A DNA stretch of 22,721 nt from IMG/VR virus record IMGVR_UViG_3300030101_000053, positions 1-22,721 of that record, one strand, 5' to 3'. Source of the DNA: a virus. The position numbers were made by a program, and so were the translations under genes. Each line of letters starts with the position of its first letter. Within the stretch, counting starts at the first letter, position 1. Below the pieces are notes generated by a model. That model saw only the letters and a program-made list of their open reading frames with translations, ran no database searches and was not told the origin of the DNA. Shown here piece after piece: positions 9,601 to 15,775 of the stretch.

Positions 9601-10675
9601 CAGGTGCTGAGTCTACAAGTGCAGATACTTCTGTATCAACATAATTTTTAGTGGCAGCATCTTGTGCATTACTGGGATCTGTAACGTTAGCAATTGTTGT
9701 ACCTGTAACGTCTAGAGTTCCATTAACTGTTACGTTAGCAAATGTAGACGTACCAGAATTAGCTGTTACGTTTCCTGTTACGTTACCAGTGATATTACCT
9801 GTGATGTCACCATCTATATCTCCTGTAATATTACCTGTCAAATCTCCAACAAAGCCAGAGCTTGCTGTAATAGTTGTACCTGTTATGGCTGCAGCACTAT
9901 TAGCCCCGATAATAGTACCATCAATAGCACCACCATTAATATCAACAGTCGCCAATGTCGCTTGACCAGATGTAGAAACAGTTGTAAAGCTAGCCGCTGC
10001 AGCACTAGAAGCACCAATTGTTGTGCCATCCACATTACCGCCATTAATATCCACCGTAGCATGAGTTGAAGTCCCTGTAGTTGTTAAATCTGTAAATGTA
10101 CCTGCTGCTGCTGTAGAAGCACCTATTATAGTGCCATCAATGTTACCACCATTTACATCTGCTGTAGTTACTGTAGTAGTTCCTGTTGCAGTAAGATCAG
10201 TAAACGTAGCTGCACCTGCAGAGGCTGCACCTATTGTTGCACCGTCTATAGCACCACCGTTAATGTCTATATTAGAAAATGTAGCAGCACCTGTTACGAC
10301 TACAGAGTCTATATTACCTACCCCATCTACGTACAGATCTTTAAATTTAAGTGAAGAGCTACCAATGTCTATATCATCATCAGTTACAGGAACAATGGCA
10401 CCGTCTTGTATTCTAAGCTGTTCTACCGCTGAAGATGATACCTCGGTAAAAAAACCTATACGATTATTAGTGGTATCTATTACTACTTTATTTAGTGCAT
10501 CGGTATCAGCTATAAGAGGTATATGTGCTCCCTCTGTAGAACTACCGTCATGTTTGTGTCCACCTGAAAAGGCAAACGCATCTCGTAGAGCATTATACTC
10601 TGCGTTTACTGGTGCTGCTTTAATAATCGCATTAGCAATAATGTCAGCCGCTGATTGTCTTGAATAACCTGCCAT
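6668..10675 (-). CDS. Long modular tail fibre with cupredoxin-like domain (1335 residues)
   Basis: Modules in order: an N-terminal region (1-135) that probably docks the fibre to the tail; four NGG.IDGTTIGA repeats (about 136-260); a TGNITGD array (279-304); Phage_fiber_2-like elements with DAATKNYVD and LPLAGGTMSGAI (331-470); an Ala/Ser heptad coil of AAASSAT units (474-515); a beta domain (about 520-640); a cupredoxin-like domain (about 659-768) with H705, C756, H759 and M762; three ELNILDGVT repeats (777-815); another LPLSGGTLTGAI; then a long beta-rich shaft and a C-terminal domain (about 1200-1335). No peptidase_S74 chaperone is seen. The protein presumably forms a trimeric fibre for host attachment. 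ATG at 10675 lies one base after the upstream gene's stop codon, suggesting coupled translation. Confidence 0.87.
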   Translation of the reverse strand: MAGYSRQSAADIIANAIIKAAPVNAEYNALRDAFAFSGGHKHDGSSTEGAHIPLIADTDALNKVVIDTTNNRIGFFTEVSSSAVEQLRIQDGAIVPVTDDDIDIGSSSLKFKDLYVDGVGNIDSVVVTGAATFSNIDINGGAIDGATIGAASAGAATFTDLTATGTTTVTTADVNGGNIDGTIIGASTAAAGTFTDLTTTGTSTHATVDINGGNVDGTTIGASSAAAASFTTVSTSGQATLATVDINGGAIDGTIIGANSAAAITGTTITASSGFVGDLTGNITGDIDGDITGNITGNVTGNVTANSGTSTFANVTVNGTLDVTGTTIANVTDPSNAQDAATKNYVDTEVSALVDSAPGTLNTLNELAAALGDDASFSTTVTNSIAAKLPLAGGTMSGAIAMGTSKITGLGDPTADQDAATKKYTTDTFLPLAGGTLTGAVAAGNNKITATYTPSANSDLTTKTYVDSIAGSGTAAATSATAAASSATAAASSATAAASSATAAASSATSAAASFDSFDDRYLGAKSSAPSTDNDGDALQVGTLYFNTTSNSMQVYGGSGFTAAGSSVNGTTSRQTYTATSGQTTFSITYDAGFVDVYLNGVKLLLGTDFTATSGTAVVLASGATAGDIVDIVAYGTFTLATHYTKTEADALLAAKQPYHTIAVTVQNVGGANKYFLDGTQQQTALLQKSVTIRFDQSDSSNSNHPLRLSETSNGTHGGGSAFTTGVTAVGTPGSAGAYTQVTLEQDAPDVLYYYCTNHSAMGATVYSGKDFSTLTSTVAELNILDGVTSTAAELNILDGVTATATELNYVDGVTSNVQTQLDAKLPLSGGTLTGAITGTTATFTTSDNSAQLNLTSTDTDANNGPRLVLQRNSSSPADNDVLGQIEWYGENDASEAIEQAKITVTAIDVTDGSEDSALNITTKINSSTKSRIYMPPTETVFNEESVDVDFRVESNGNANMLFVDGGNDRVGIGTSSPNATLTLSDGTDEFDFGVTTNLLMIKTVTSDGSDDQRIILDAGNGGQSSSRGAYIALSGNEASSNGGQAIYQMGNVSGASHEFRKAGGTYAASIDSSGNLLVGSTNTAPASNNVDGVSLRVNNSSQFSRSNDPAFAVNRKGNDGGLATFMKDGSTVGSIGVSGGNNLYISGEATNHSGLTFATDSVLPTRQGTITDNITDLGQNGNAFKDAYFSGTVIAGGATIDGTLDIEEVFEKVLVNTNTGFSLFSFDILSQGVYFLTANQDQNRTINFRGDASTSLNSVLAVGQSVTCAVLATQGSTAYYLNAYQVDGSSVTPKWSGGSAPSAGNASSIDAYSFTIIKTANATFTVLASVTQFA
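8231..8347 (-). repeat. Three ELNILDGVT repeats in the long fibre
   Basis: Residues 777-815 hold three successive units of the form TAAELNILDGVT (the third reads TATELNYVDGVT). A related element (TELDVLDGVT) opens the 542-residue fibre, so the two fibre genes share this module. Confidence 0.8.
8372..8701 (-). other. Cupredoxin-like domain coding segment
   Basis: Residues about 659-768 of the long fibre have a beta-sandwich pattern with KYFLDGTQQQTALLQKSVTI, a conserved HPLR (H705), and YYYCTNHSAMGA (C756, H759, M762) near the end. The His...Cys-x2-His-x2-Met set resembles the C-terminal copper loop of pseudoazurin/plastocyanin-type cupredoxins, where the exact Cys-His-Met spacing varies between families. 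The fold call is by motif; copper binding is inference. Confidence 0.6.
9131..9256 (-). repeat. 21-nt tandem repeat encoding Ala/Ser heptads
   Basis: Five to six AAASSAT heptads (residues about 474-515) are encoded by diverged 21-nt units. Heptad periodicity with small residues suggests a tight trimeric coiled coil linking the fibre base to the distal beta domains. Antisense frames over this stretch look open only because of the low complexity. Confidence 0.8.
9764..9841 (-). repeat. TGNITGD-type tandem repeat in the long fibre
   Basis: Residues about 279-304 are short TGNI/TGDI/TGNV units of 12 nt, related to the VTGD array of the 542-residue fibre but more diverged in both unit and codon use. 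Confidence 0.75.
9896..10270 (-). repeat. Four-copy NGG.IDGTTIGA repeat in the long fibre
   Basis: Four units start near residues 138, 174, 209 and 246, with a period of 35-37 residues. Each has DINGGAIDGTTIGA-like residues, an Ala/Ser stretch and a Thr-rich strand. This suggests a regular beta-helical or triple-beta shaft segment. Confidence 0.8.
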
Positions 10676-10676
10676 G

Positions 10677-12215
10677 TTATAACCTATCTCCTACTCCAAA
10701 TGTAATCACTAAACCTTGTACACTGTGTGATGCATTTGTGTCATTAGTTACGAATTTTAAAGATGCGGATTTACCTGATCCTGATATATTAGTTCTCTGA
10801 ACTGGTGATGGATTACCATCAAATATTGCAGTGCTGTTATATGTAGCTTCGTTAAAGAAAGCTGCTGCCCCTGCTGTTGATAAATTAAAGTTAGTTGGAT
10901 TTAGTGTATCTACGTCTTCATAGTCATATACTGCAGACATAACAATATTATTGTCACCTTCAGAACGTAAGTATGTAGCTACATTATAAAATATTTTTCT
11001 TTGCTCTGGGTCTTGCATATGAAAGAAAGGAGTCTGAAAAATACTAAATATAGGATCTCCACCAAAACTATTACCGCTTTCTTGTTGTTGTACTTTACCA
11101 TCTGAAGTACCGTGTATAACAATCTCGTTTTGACCTATAAATCCACTATCTGCGCAAGTAGCTGTAATACCTAGCATTTGACTATATTCAAACTGCAAAC
11201 CGTTAGGTGTTTGTCTAAATCCACCTATAATACCTTGAGTATCTGCTCCTGCAAAGAAATATCTAAACTGCGTCTTTTGTCTAATTACTACGGCATTAAG
11301 ACCTTCAAGATCAATGTCAAATATAATATCTGTAAAAATAGACTGAATGTTTTTAGATATTGTTTCTAAATTAACATCACCAATCTTTGCTGTACCTGCA
11401 ACAGGTCGTAAACCATCTTGAGATAAAAATATTAAATCTCCACCTATTTCTATAACACTATCTGTAGCTAAACAACCTAGATCATCCGTAACAGTTTGAA
11501 GTACAAAATTAGCTGATGCAGTACCTGATAATTTTTTAATATTAGTTGTACCAAATATAAATAGTTCATTTCTAAATGCTTTAATTGCAACTATAGGAAA
11601 ACCTACGTTTATTACACCTGCTCCATTACCTGATGCAAAATCTGTTTCTGCTAATGGAGCACTAAAAAATAACTTAGTTGGATGTGCAGGATCACCTGCT
11701 AAGAATAAATGATTTTGAAATACTGCAGAAAATTTAGGATCTGTAGGTGCATCTGAATGTGTAATCTGTGTGTATGTCGAACCATCATAAGTAGCTGCAG
11801 GATTTATACCATCTGTTAACACAACTTTTGGTGTTCCAAAGTTAAGTCTAGAAAATCTAACCTTAGTTACTCCTACCATTGTAGGTGAACCCGAGGTTGT
11901 TATTGCAGTCCAAGAAGAGCTAGAGTTATTCCATTTATGTAAGTAGTTATTACCTGATGATGGTTTTCTACAAGCTAGTACACCATCGTTTATACCGTCA
12001 GCTACACAAATACCTAGTACACTTCCTGTGCCTGTAACTGTGCCATAGTTATTAGCAAATCCATTTATTTTTCTATAGCCACCAGTAACAGCAGGTTCGT
12101 AGTTAATTAGGGATACAGCAGAACCAGGTTGGTTCTCACCCTGAGATAACACATCTCTGCTAGTATTTAGTCCACCTTGACAGAAGACTTTAAAAGAGGC
12201 TAAATTTTCGGGCAT
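10677..12215 (-). CDS. Tail nozzle / tail tubular B-like protein
   Basis: This 512-residue protein, rich in short beta strands, starts with SFKVFCQGGLNTSRDVL and a GSAVSLINYEP...GGYRKINGFA segment. That start is typical of phage tail proteins that form a beta-propeller nozzle (P22 gp10-like, functionally like T7 gp12). Repeating blade-like elements such as HLFLAGDPAHPTKLFFS, NELFIFGTTNIKKL and DLIFLSQDGLRPVAG at about 170-290 support this. In the family such proteins close the portal channel and carry the fibres. The neighbours fit: the gp11-like adaptor is directly upstream and the long fibre directly downstream. ATG at 12215 shares one base with the upstream TAA, so translation is probably coupled. 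The exact family (gp10 versus gp12) cannot be settled by eye. Confidence 0.72.
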   Translation of the reverse strand: MPENLASFKVFCQGGLNTSRDVLSQGENQPGSAVSLINYEPAVTGGYRKINGFANNYGTVTGTGSVLGICVADGINDGVLACRKPSSGNNYLHKWNNSSSSWTAITTSGSPTMVGVTKVRFSRLNFGTPKVVLTDGINPAATYDGSTYTQITHSDAPTDPKFSAVFQNHLFLAGDPAHPTKLFFSAPLAETDFASGNGAGVINVGFPIVAIKAFRNELFIFGTTNIKKLSGTASANFVLQTVTDDLGCLATDSVIEIGGDLIFLSQDGLRPVAGTAKIGDVNLETISKNIQSIFTDIIFDIDLEGLNAVVIRQKTQFRYFFAGADTQGIIGGFRQTPNGLQFEYSQMLGITATCADSGFIGQNEIVIHGTSDGKVQQQESGNSFGGDPIFSIFQTPFFHMQDPEQRKIFYNVATYLRSEGDNNIVMSAVYDYEDVDTLNPTNFNLSTAGAAAFFNEATYNSTAIFDGNPSPVQRTNISGSGKSASLKFVTNDTNASHSVQGLVITFGVGDRL

Positions 12216-12946
12216 TACACAATACTACTAATAGTGTTACTAAATGATTTGTTTCTTTGTATTACTGTTGATCTAACATCAAGTGGATCATCCATAAGTA
12301 TTCTTCTCATAGATCTAATACCATCGTTAAAGTTTTGTTGATGTATGGCTGCACTTTGATCGTTAGATCTAAATCTCATCATATACATCATTGCACCATC
12401 AATAACTACGTGATTAAATCTGTCTGGTATTATGGAAGTATCATTAAAAGCAGTTAGATCAGCAGGAAATGAGAAGTATACATATTCTATTTCATAACTA
12501 TTGTTTGGAACAGGTGTTACACCAAATTTTGCTTCTAATGTTTGATACACACGTTCTGGTGCAGATATTCCAGATCCAGAGTCACCTTCATCATCTAAAC
12601 CACGAAACCTTTGAGTGTATTCTTCAAAAGATATTGTAGGAAGAAAACTAGGTGTATTACCTGCAGATCCTAGTTTTTTTAAATAAAAAGTATCCCAGTC
12701 TACAGAAGCAAAATCAGCAGGAAAGGCATATTGCCTAGTACCTGCTGCTAACGTCTGTGTATTAGTTGTTTTTAAGAATGGAAACTCTTGTCCTGTTTGG
12801 ACTATATTTCTAATGGAGTTATTAATAGCATCTTTGGCAAGTGCTTGAACATTACGTACAGTTGTAAAACCATCACCTGCTGTATCCAATGTCACTTCAT
12901 TTAAACGAACTAAAAGTTGATTAACTAGTGTTACATAAGTTGCCAT
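12215..12946 (-). CDS. Head-tail adaptor / tail tubular A-like protein
   Basis: This 243-residue protein has a helical N-terminus (TYVTLVNQLLVRLNEV... NVQALAKDAINNSIRNIVQ), a middle beta region (RQYAFPADFASVDWDTFYLK) and a C-terminal helical part with DRFNHVVIDGAMMYMMRFRS. This helix-beta-helix plan and length fit the phage adaptor family that includes T7 gp11 and P22 gp4-like connectors, which sit under the portal as a dodecameric ring. It lies between the capsid genes and the nozzle-like gene, as expected. The ATG at 12946 is preceded by AAGGGA and a run of seven T. The precise family is by analogy. Confidence 0.7.
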   Translation of the reverse strand: MATYVTLVNQLLVRLNEVTLDTAGDGFTTVRNVQALAKDAINNSIRNIVQTGQEFPFLKTTNTQTLAAGTRQYAFPADFASVDWDTFYLKKLGSAGNTPSFLPTISFEEYTQRFRGLDDEGDSGSGISAPERVYQTLEAKFGVTPVPNNSYEIEYVYFSFPADLTAFNDTSIIPDRFNHVVIDGAMMYMMRFRSNDQSAAIHQQNFNDGIRSMRRILMDDPLDVRSTVIQRNKSFSNTISSIV

Positions 12947-12970
12947 AAAAAAATCCCTTAGATAAGCTTA

Positions 12971-12994
12971 GAGGGGCCAGTTACCCAGCCCCTC
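12971..12994 (-). terminator. GC-rich hairpin after the capsid/decoration genes
   Basis: The 58-nt gap between the decoration-type and adaptor genes holds GAGGGGC-N10-GCCCCTC, a perfect 7-bp GC-rich stem, extendable by CTT/AAG with one bulged base. A run of seven T follows only 17 nt later, just before the next ATG, so it is not a textbook intrinsic terminator. It may partly terminate, block exonucleases or mark an RNA-processing site. Confidence 0.5.
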
Positions 12995-13004
12995 AAGTTA
13001 GTGA

Positions 13005-13496
13005 TTATGCAAGTGTATCACGATCTACTTCTTGAGCAGTACCGTCTTTACCCATGTCTGCGCAATCCATCATCCATGCCCAAATTCGGATCTTGCCTGT
13101 AGTAACAGCACCACCAGACAATGTTGCAATTGTCATGTCGATGTTGTCATCAGCTACAGCCATTAATGGTTGGAATGCCGCAGGGTTTTGACTAAAGACT
13201 CCTGCTGCAGATGTTCCATCAAATCCATCTACAAAACAATCGGCATCTGCCCCTGTTCCTAGATCTAGAGTTAATGTAGAACCGTCAGAAGCTGTATCAA
13301 CTTCCATACCTGCATTAAGGATCATAGTTCCTTTTTTGACTGCAATTACTGGAACGACATCAGAAGCAGCTAGTGCGCTACCTTTGTCAGACAAAGCAGT
13401 TGCGAGATTCAAAACAGTTTGAACCATGTAGGGTTTTCTACCTGGGTTGCTATTTGCTCCCCGAGCAGACTGAAGTGTATTATCACCTAAAGCCAT
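13005..13496 (-). CDS. Putative capsid decoration or head-associated protein
   Basis: This 163-residue protein is rich in Ala, Gly, Asp and short beta strands. It opens with MALGDNTLQSARGANSNPGR; the core has DVVPVIAVKKGTMILNAGM, STLTLDLGTGADADCFVDG and KIRIWAWMMDCADM. It directly follows the major capsid gene (14-nt gap) with a GGGGAG ribosome site, the usual place for a head decoration protein. Small beta-rich proteins here often cap capsid threefold axes or form head fibres. I recognise the sequence type from marine phages but know no assigned function. A minor head or neck protein is an alternative. Confidence 0.6.
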   Translation of the reverse strand: MALGDNTLQSARGANSNPGRKPYMVQTVLNLATALSDKGSALAASDVVPVIAVKKGTMILNAGMEVDTASDGSTLTLDLGTGADADCFVDGFDGTSAAGVFSQNPAAFQPLMAVADDNIDMTIATLSGGAVTTGKIRIWAWMMDCADMGKDGTAQEVDRDTLA

Positions 13497-13510
13497 AATT
13501 CAATCTCCCC

Positions 13511-14584
13511 TTACGCTGCGTTATATTTAGCAGTTACGATTGCTTCTGGACGAAGAATCTTTCTGCCGTATAGATGCATACCACGAACAATGTCAGCAAA
13601 GCTGTCAGGATCACGATATGTTTCAGTCTTACTGATCTGCTCTGCAGTTGCTACAGCAGAATCATGTCCAGCAACAATCACACCAAAGTTAGTGTTCTGG
13701 TTTGCAGAACCTGCAGTTCCTGAACCTGTACCTACGTGAGGAAGGTTAGAAGATACATACATTCTGAAGCCATGCATGTTGTTCAGCACTAGACCGTTAC
13801 GTAGAGCACCTGATTCACCGTAATCAGCATTTAAGAACCTTGAGTCCTCATCTGCTAAGATTTCCATGAATACTGGATCTACAACTAGCCATCTACCTTG
13901 TGAGTCAACTTGTTGTTGATCTAACAAACGTTTCATGCGTGATATAATCATCGCAGGAGAAACAGTTGCTGTTGGTAGTGCTGTTGCACCTGGTAGACGT
14001 GCTGCTACAGGAATTGAGTGATCTCCTGCAGAAGACGTTGTGATGTTACCAAATGAAGACTTGATAAGTTTCATTGAAGATAACAACTCGTCTGAACCTG
14101 CTGTTGCTACAGCTTTTGAACCATTTACTTGGTCATTGACTGTATCAGCATCAGTGTGTAGAGCAGACTGTTTGAAACCTGATAGATAGCCAAGAACTTC
14201 TTGGTCATGCTGATCAGCTAAACGGTATGCTGCACGGTTGGTAGCAAGATCCATAAAGTTGACATGTGAATGAGCTTCCTCAATATCGTCAATCTTAAAA
14301 GCATAGTAGTTTGCTTTATCAACGACTAGAGAGAAATCCTCATCGTCTAGATCTTGTGCATTTACCTGAGTCCCACGAGCATATGCGCTTACTGAGATTT
14401 CAGGTTCTTTGATGATCTTCACCGTATCACCTTGGGCAGCAATCTCCCCAAAGTAATCTGAATTGGTGATGTCACCGACTACTGTACTCTTGCGAAATGC
14501 AAGTTGTACTTTTTTGGAGTATATGATACTGGAAAAGTTACCGTTAGGTAAGTTACCGTATCCTCCTGCGGTTGTAAAAGCCAT
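13511..14584 (-). CDS. Major capsid protein
   Basis: This 357-residue protein has a typical capsid N-terminal region: NFSSIIYSKKVQLAFRKSTV, then FGEIAAQGDTVKIIKEPEIS and an acidic DLDDEDFSLVVDKANYYAFK segment followed by IDDIEEAHSHVNF. This pattern is shared by podovirus coat proteins of the P22/T7-like marine groups with an HK97-type fold. Later segments (DQQQVDSQGRWLVVDPVFME, GFRMYVSSNLPHVG) fit the same family. It follows the scaffold gene and has its own promoter and leader, consistent with being the most abundant product. AGGAGG lies 8 nt before the ATG at 14584, the best ribosome site I see in the window. Confidence 0.88.
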   Translation of the reverse strand: MAFTTAGGYGNLPNGNFSSIIYSKKVQLAFRKSTVVGDITNSDYFGEIAAQGDTVKIIKEPEISVSAYARGTQVNAQDLDDEDFSLVVDKANYYAFKIDDIEEAHSHVNFMDLATNRAAYRLADQHDQEVLGYLSGFKQSALHTDADTVNDQVNGSKAVATAGSDELLSSMKLIKSSFGNITTSSAGDHSIPVAARLPGATALPTATVSPAMIISRMKRLLDQQQVDSQGRWLVVDPVFMEILADEDSRFLNADYGESGALRNGLVLNNMHGFRMYVSSNLPHVGTGSGTAGSANQNTNFGVIVAGHDSAVATAEQISKTETYRDPDSFADIVRGMHLYGRKILRPEAIVTAKYNAA

Positions 14585-14591
14585 GATAAAA

Positions 14592-14598
14592 TCCTCCT
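14592..14598 (-). promoter_or_regulatory. Strong ribosome-binding site of the capsid gene
   Basis: The minus strand reads AGGAGGA ending 7-8 nt before the capsid ATG, a full Shine-Dalgarno match. Neighbouring genes mostly have partial ones (AAGGGA, AGGAA), so translation of the capsid gene is probably favoured. Confidence 0.75.
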
Positions 14599-14662
14599 GA
14601 TATTTGGCTTGAATTAAGCTTAAACATCTAAAAGGGGCTGTACGTTTTCTAGGGTGCAGTTA

Positions 14663-14686
14663 ATATTTACTTGCGCTAGCAAATAT
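14663..14686 (-). other. Second leader hairpin before the capsid gene
   Basis: Within the capsid leader, ATATTTGCT-AGCGCA-AGTAAATAT forms a 9-pair stem with one G-U and a 6-nt loop, extendable by two pairs (one more G-U). It lies about 80 nt before the ribosome site. It is AT-rich and moderately stable; a role in mRNA stability or translation control is a guess. Confidence 0.4.
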
Positions 14687-14747
14687 CACTGGGCCTATAC
14701 TTGTCCAGGTAGTTCTTCTTAGTTTAGACTCTTTATGAATTTGGGTG

Positions 14748-14780
14748 TGACAAAAGGTAGTCAAAAAGAGGCTTTTGTCA
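14748..14780 (-). promoter_or_regulatory. Inverted repeat at the predicted 5' end of the capsid mRNA
   Basis: A perfect 9-bp inverted repeat TGACAAAAG-N15-CTTTTGTCA lies just downstream of the capsid promoter -10 box. The predicted transcript would begin about 5 nt before it, so it could form a 5' stem-loop protecting the mRNA. As DNA it could instead be a repressor operator. The first arm overlaps a second TTGACA at 14776-14781. Confidence 0.5.
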
Positions 14781-14791
14781 ACATACCCATA

Positions 14792-14819
14792 GTTATACTG
14801 CTGAAAATTGATTTGTCAA
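14792..14819 (-). promoter_or_regulatory. Sigma70-type promoter upstream of the major capsid gene
   Basis: Consensus TTGACA (14814-14819) is followed after 16 nt by TATAAC (14792-14797), read within the longer TATAACTAT. It lies between the scaffold and capsid genes, overlaps no coding region except the last scaffold codon area, and predicts a start near 14785, giving a leader of about 200 nt before the capsid ATG. It suits host RNA polymerase, and no phage polymerase gene is in the window. Confidence 0.65.
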
Positions 14820-14824
14820 CAGTT

Positions 14825-15730
14825 TTATCTAGCTTTGCCAGATACATCGTAAACAAATTTACCCGAACGGATAGCTTTGTTAATAACGTCAGCTTTCTCT
14901 TCAAATTCCTTATCGGACATTTTAGCGACATCTGACTCACGAATTGCGTCATTTGCATCTTCTACGTCTACTTGTGTCTTAGTACGTTTAGTTACAGTAG
15001 AAGCTGCATCTTTAGCTTTTGCTTTCTTTGCAGTTTTTGTAAGACCTTTATCTACTTTATATAGATCTATAACACGAACTACAGAAGCTGGATCATCTGA
15101 GTTTTCATATAGTGCATCTTGAACCCACTTTGGCTGTTCATCAGCCCAGTTATGAAATTCTTCTGAAGCTCGTAGGTCATCAAAGTCTTCATGAGATTTT
15201 CTAATCTCAGTTTCAGCTTTTACTCTTTCGGCTTCTGATTGCACTTTCTTTAAATCTTTTAGCTGTTGTTCAGCTTTTTCAAACTTTTCTTGAGCTTTTC
15301 TAGCAGCAATAGTTTCTACAACACCTGCAATATCTGGATACTCTTTTGCCCACTCCTCTATGTCTTCATCAGACTTAGGTGGTATAATAGAGTCTTTCTT
15401 TAAACGTTCTTCAAAGGTTTTAAACTTTTCGTCCCATTCTTTTTCTTTTTCTTGCATATGCCGTCTTAAATCGCCATAACGCTTTTTAAACGATTTTTCT
15501 TCAGCAGATAACGTTTCTTCTTTAACTTCTGTATCGGCCTCTTTCGTTTCGGTAGCTTCTTCTTCTGGTTGCTGTTCTTCGTCAGTTGGTTTTTCTCCAC
15601 GTTGTTCAGCTTCAAGTTTACGAATCTCCTCTTCTTCGGCTTCCATCCTACTACGTTTCTTTTCGTAGTTGTAACCTCGGTCAACAAATCCTGCTGTCTT
15701 TTGTGTTTCTACTTCTGCTAATTCAGGCAT
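14825..15730 (-). CDS. Capsid scaffolding protein
   Basis: This 301-residue protein is highly charged. It has a Glu-rich N-terminal third (acidic from about 30 to 80), heptad-like helices at 85-112 and 140-180, then SEEFHNWADEQPKWVQDALY near 189-208 and a basic Lys/Ala-rich stretch at about 229-252. Long coiled coils with a basic helical region near the C-terminus are the hallmark of podovirus scaffolds, which bind coat protein through the C-terminal part. Its place immediately upstream of the capsid gene fits. The last about 15 residues (SGKFVYDVSGKAR) close the protein at TAG. The ATG at 15730 follows AAAAGGAAAAAAT. Confidence 0.82.
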   Translation of the reverse strand: MPELAEVETQKTAGFVDRGYNYEKKRSRMEAEEEEIRKLEAEQRGEKPTDEEQQPEEEATETKEADTEVKEETLSAEEKSFKKRYGDLRRHMQEKEKEWDEKFKTFEERLKKDSIIPPKSDEDIEEWAKEYPDIAGVVETIAARKAQEKFEKAEQQLKDLKKVQSEAERVKAETEIRKSHEDFDDLRASEEFHNWADEQPKWVQDALYENSDDPASVVRVIDLYKVDKGLTKTAKKAKAKDAASTVTKRTKTQVDVEDANDAIRESDVAKMSDKEFEEKADVINKAIRSGKFVYDVSGKAR

Positions 15731-15752
15731 ATTTTTTCCTTTTCTGTTGGGG

Positions 15753-15766
15753 TCAGCCGAAGCTGA
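15753..15766 (-). other. UUCG-tetraloop hairpin between virion-protein and scaffold genes
   Basis: In the 45-nt gap the minus strand reads TCAGC-TTCG-GCTGA: a 5-bp stem closed by C(UUCG)G, an exceptionally stable RNA tetraloop. It lies 22 nt before the scaffold start codon. No U-run follows, so it is unlikely to terminate; it may stabilise mRNA ends or space the two coding regions. Confidence 0.5.
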
Positions 15767-15775
15767 GTAGCCTTA

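Noticed and set aside
10131-10667. Plus-strand open frame of 178 codons opposite the long fibre gene
   Set aside because: It mirrors the repeats and low-complexity codons of the fibre, has no plausible ribosome site and encodes an Ala/Val/Pro-rich string with no family resemblance.
12947-12994. Canonical intrinsic terminator before the adaptor gene
   Set aside because: The stem and the T-run are 17 nt apart, so I list the hairpin but do not call a textbook terminator with confidence.
14776-14781. Second TTGACA as an additional capsid promoter
   Set aside because: No acceptable -10 box lies 16-18 nt downstream (ACCTTT-like); the TTGACA is part of the inverted repeat.
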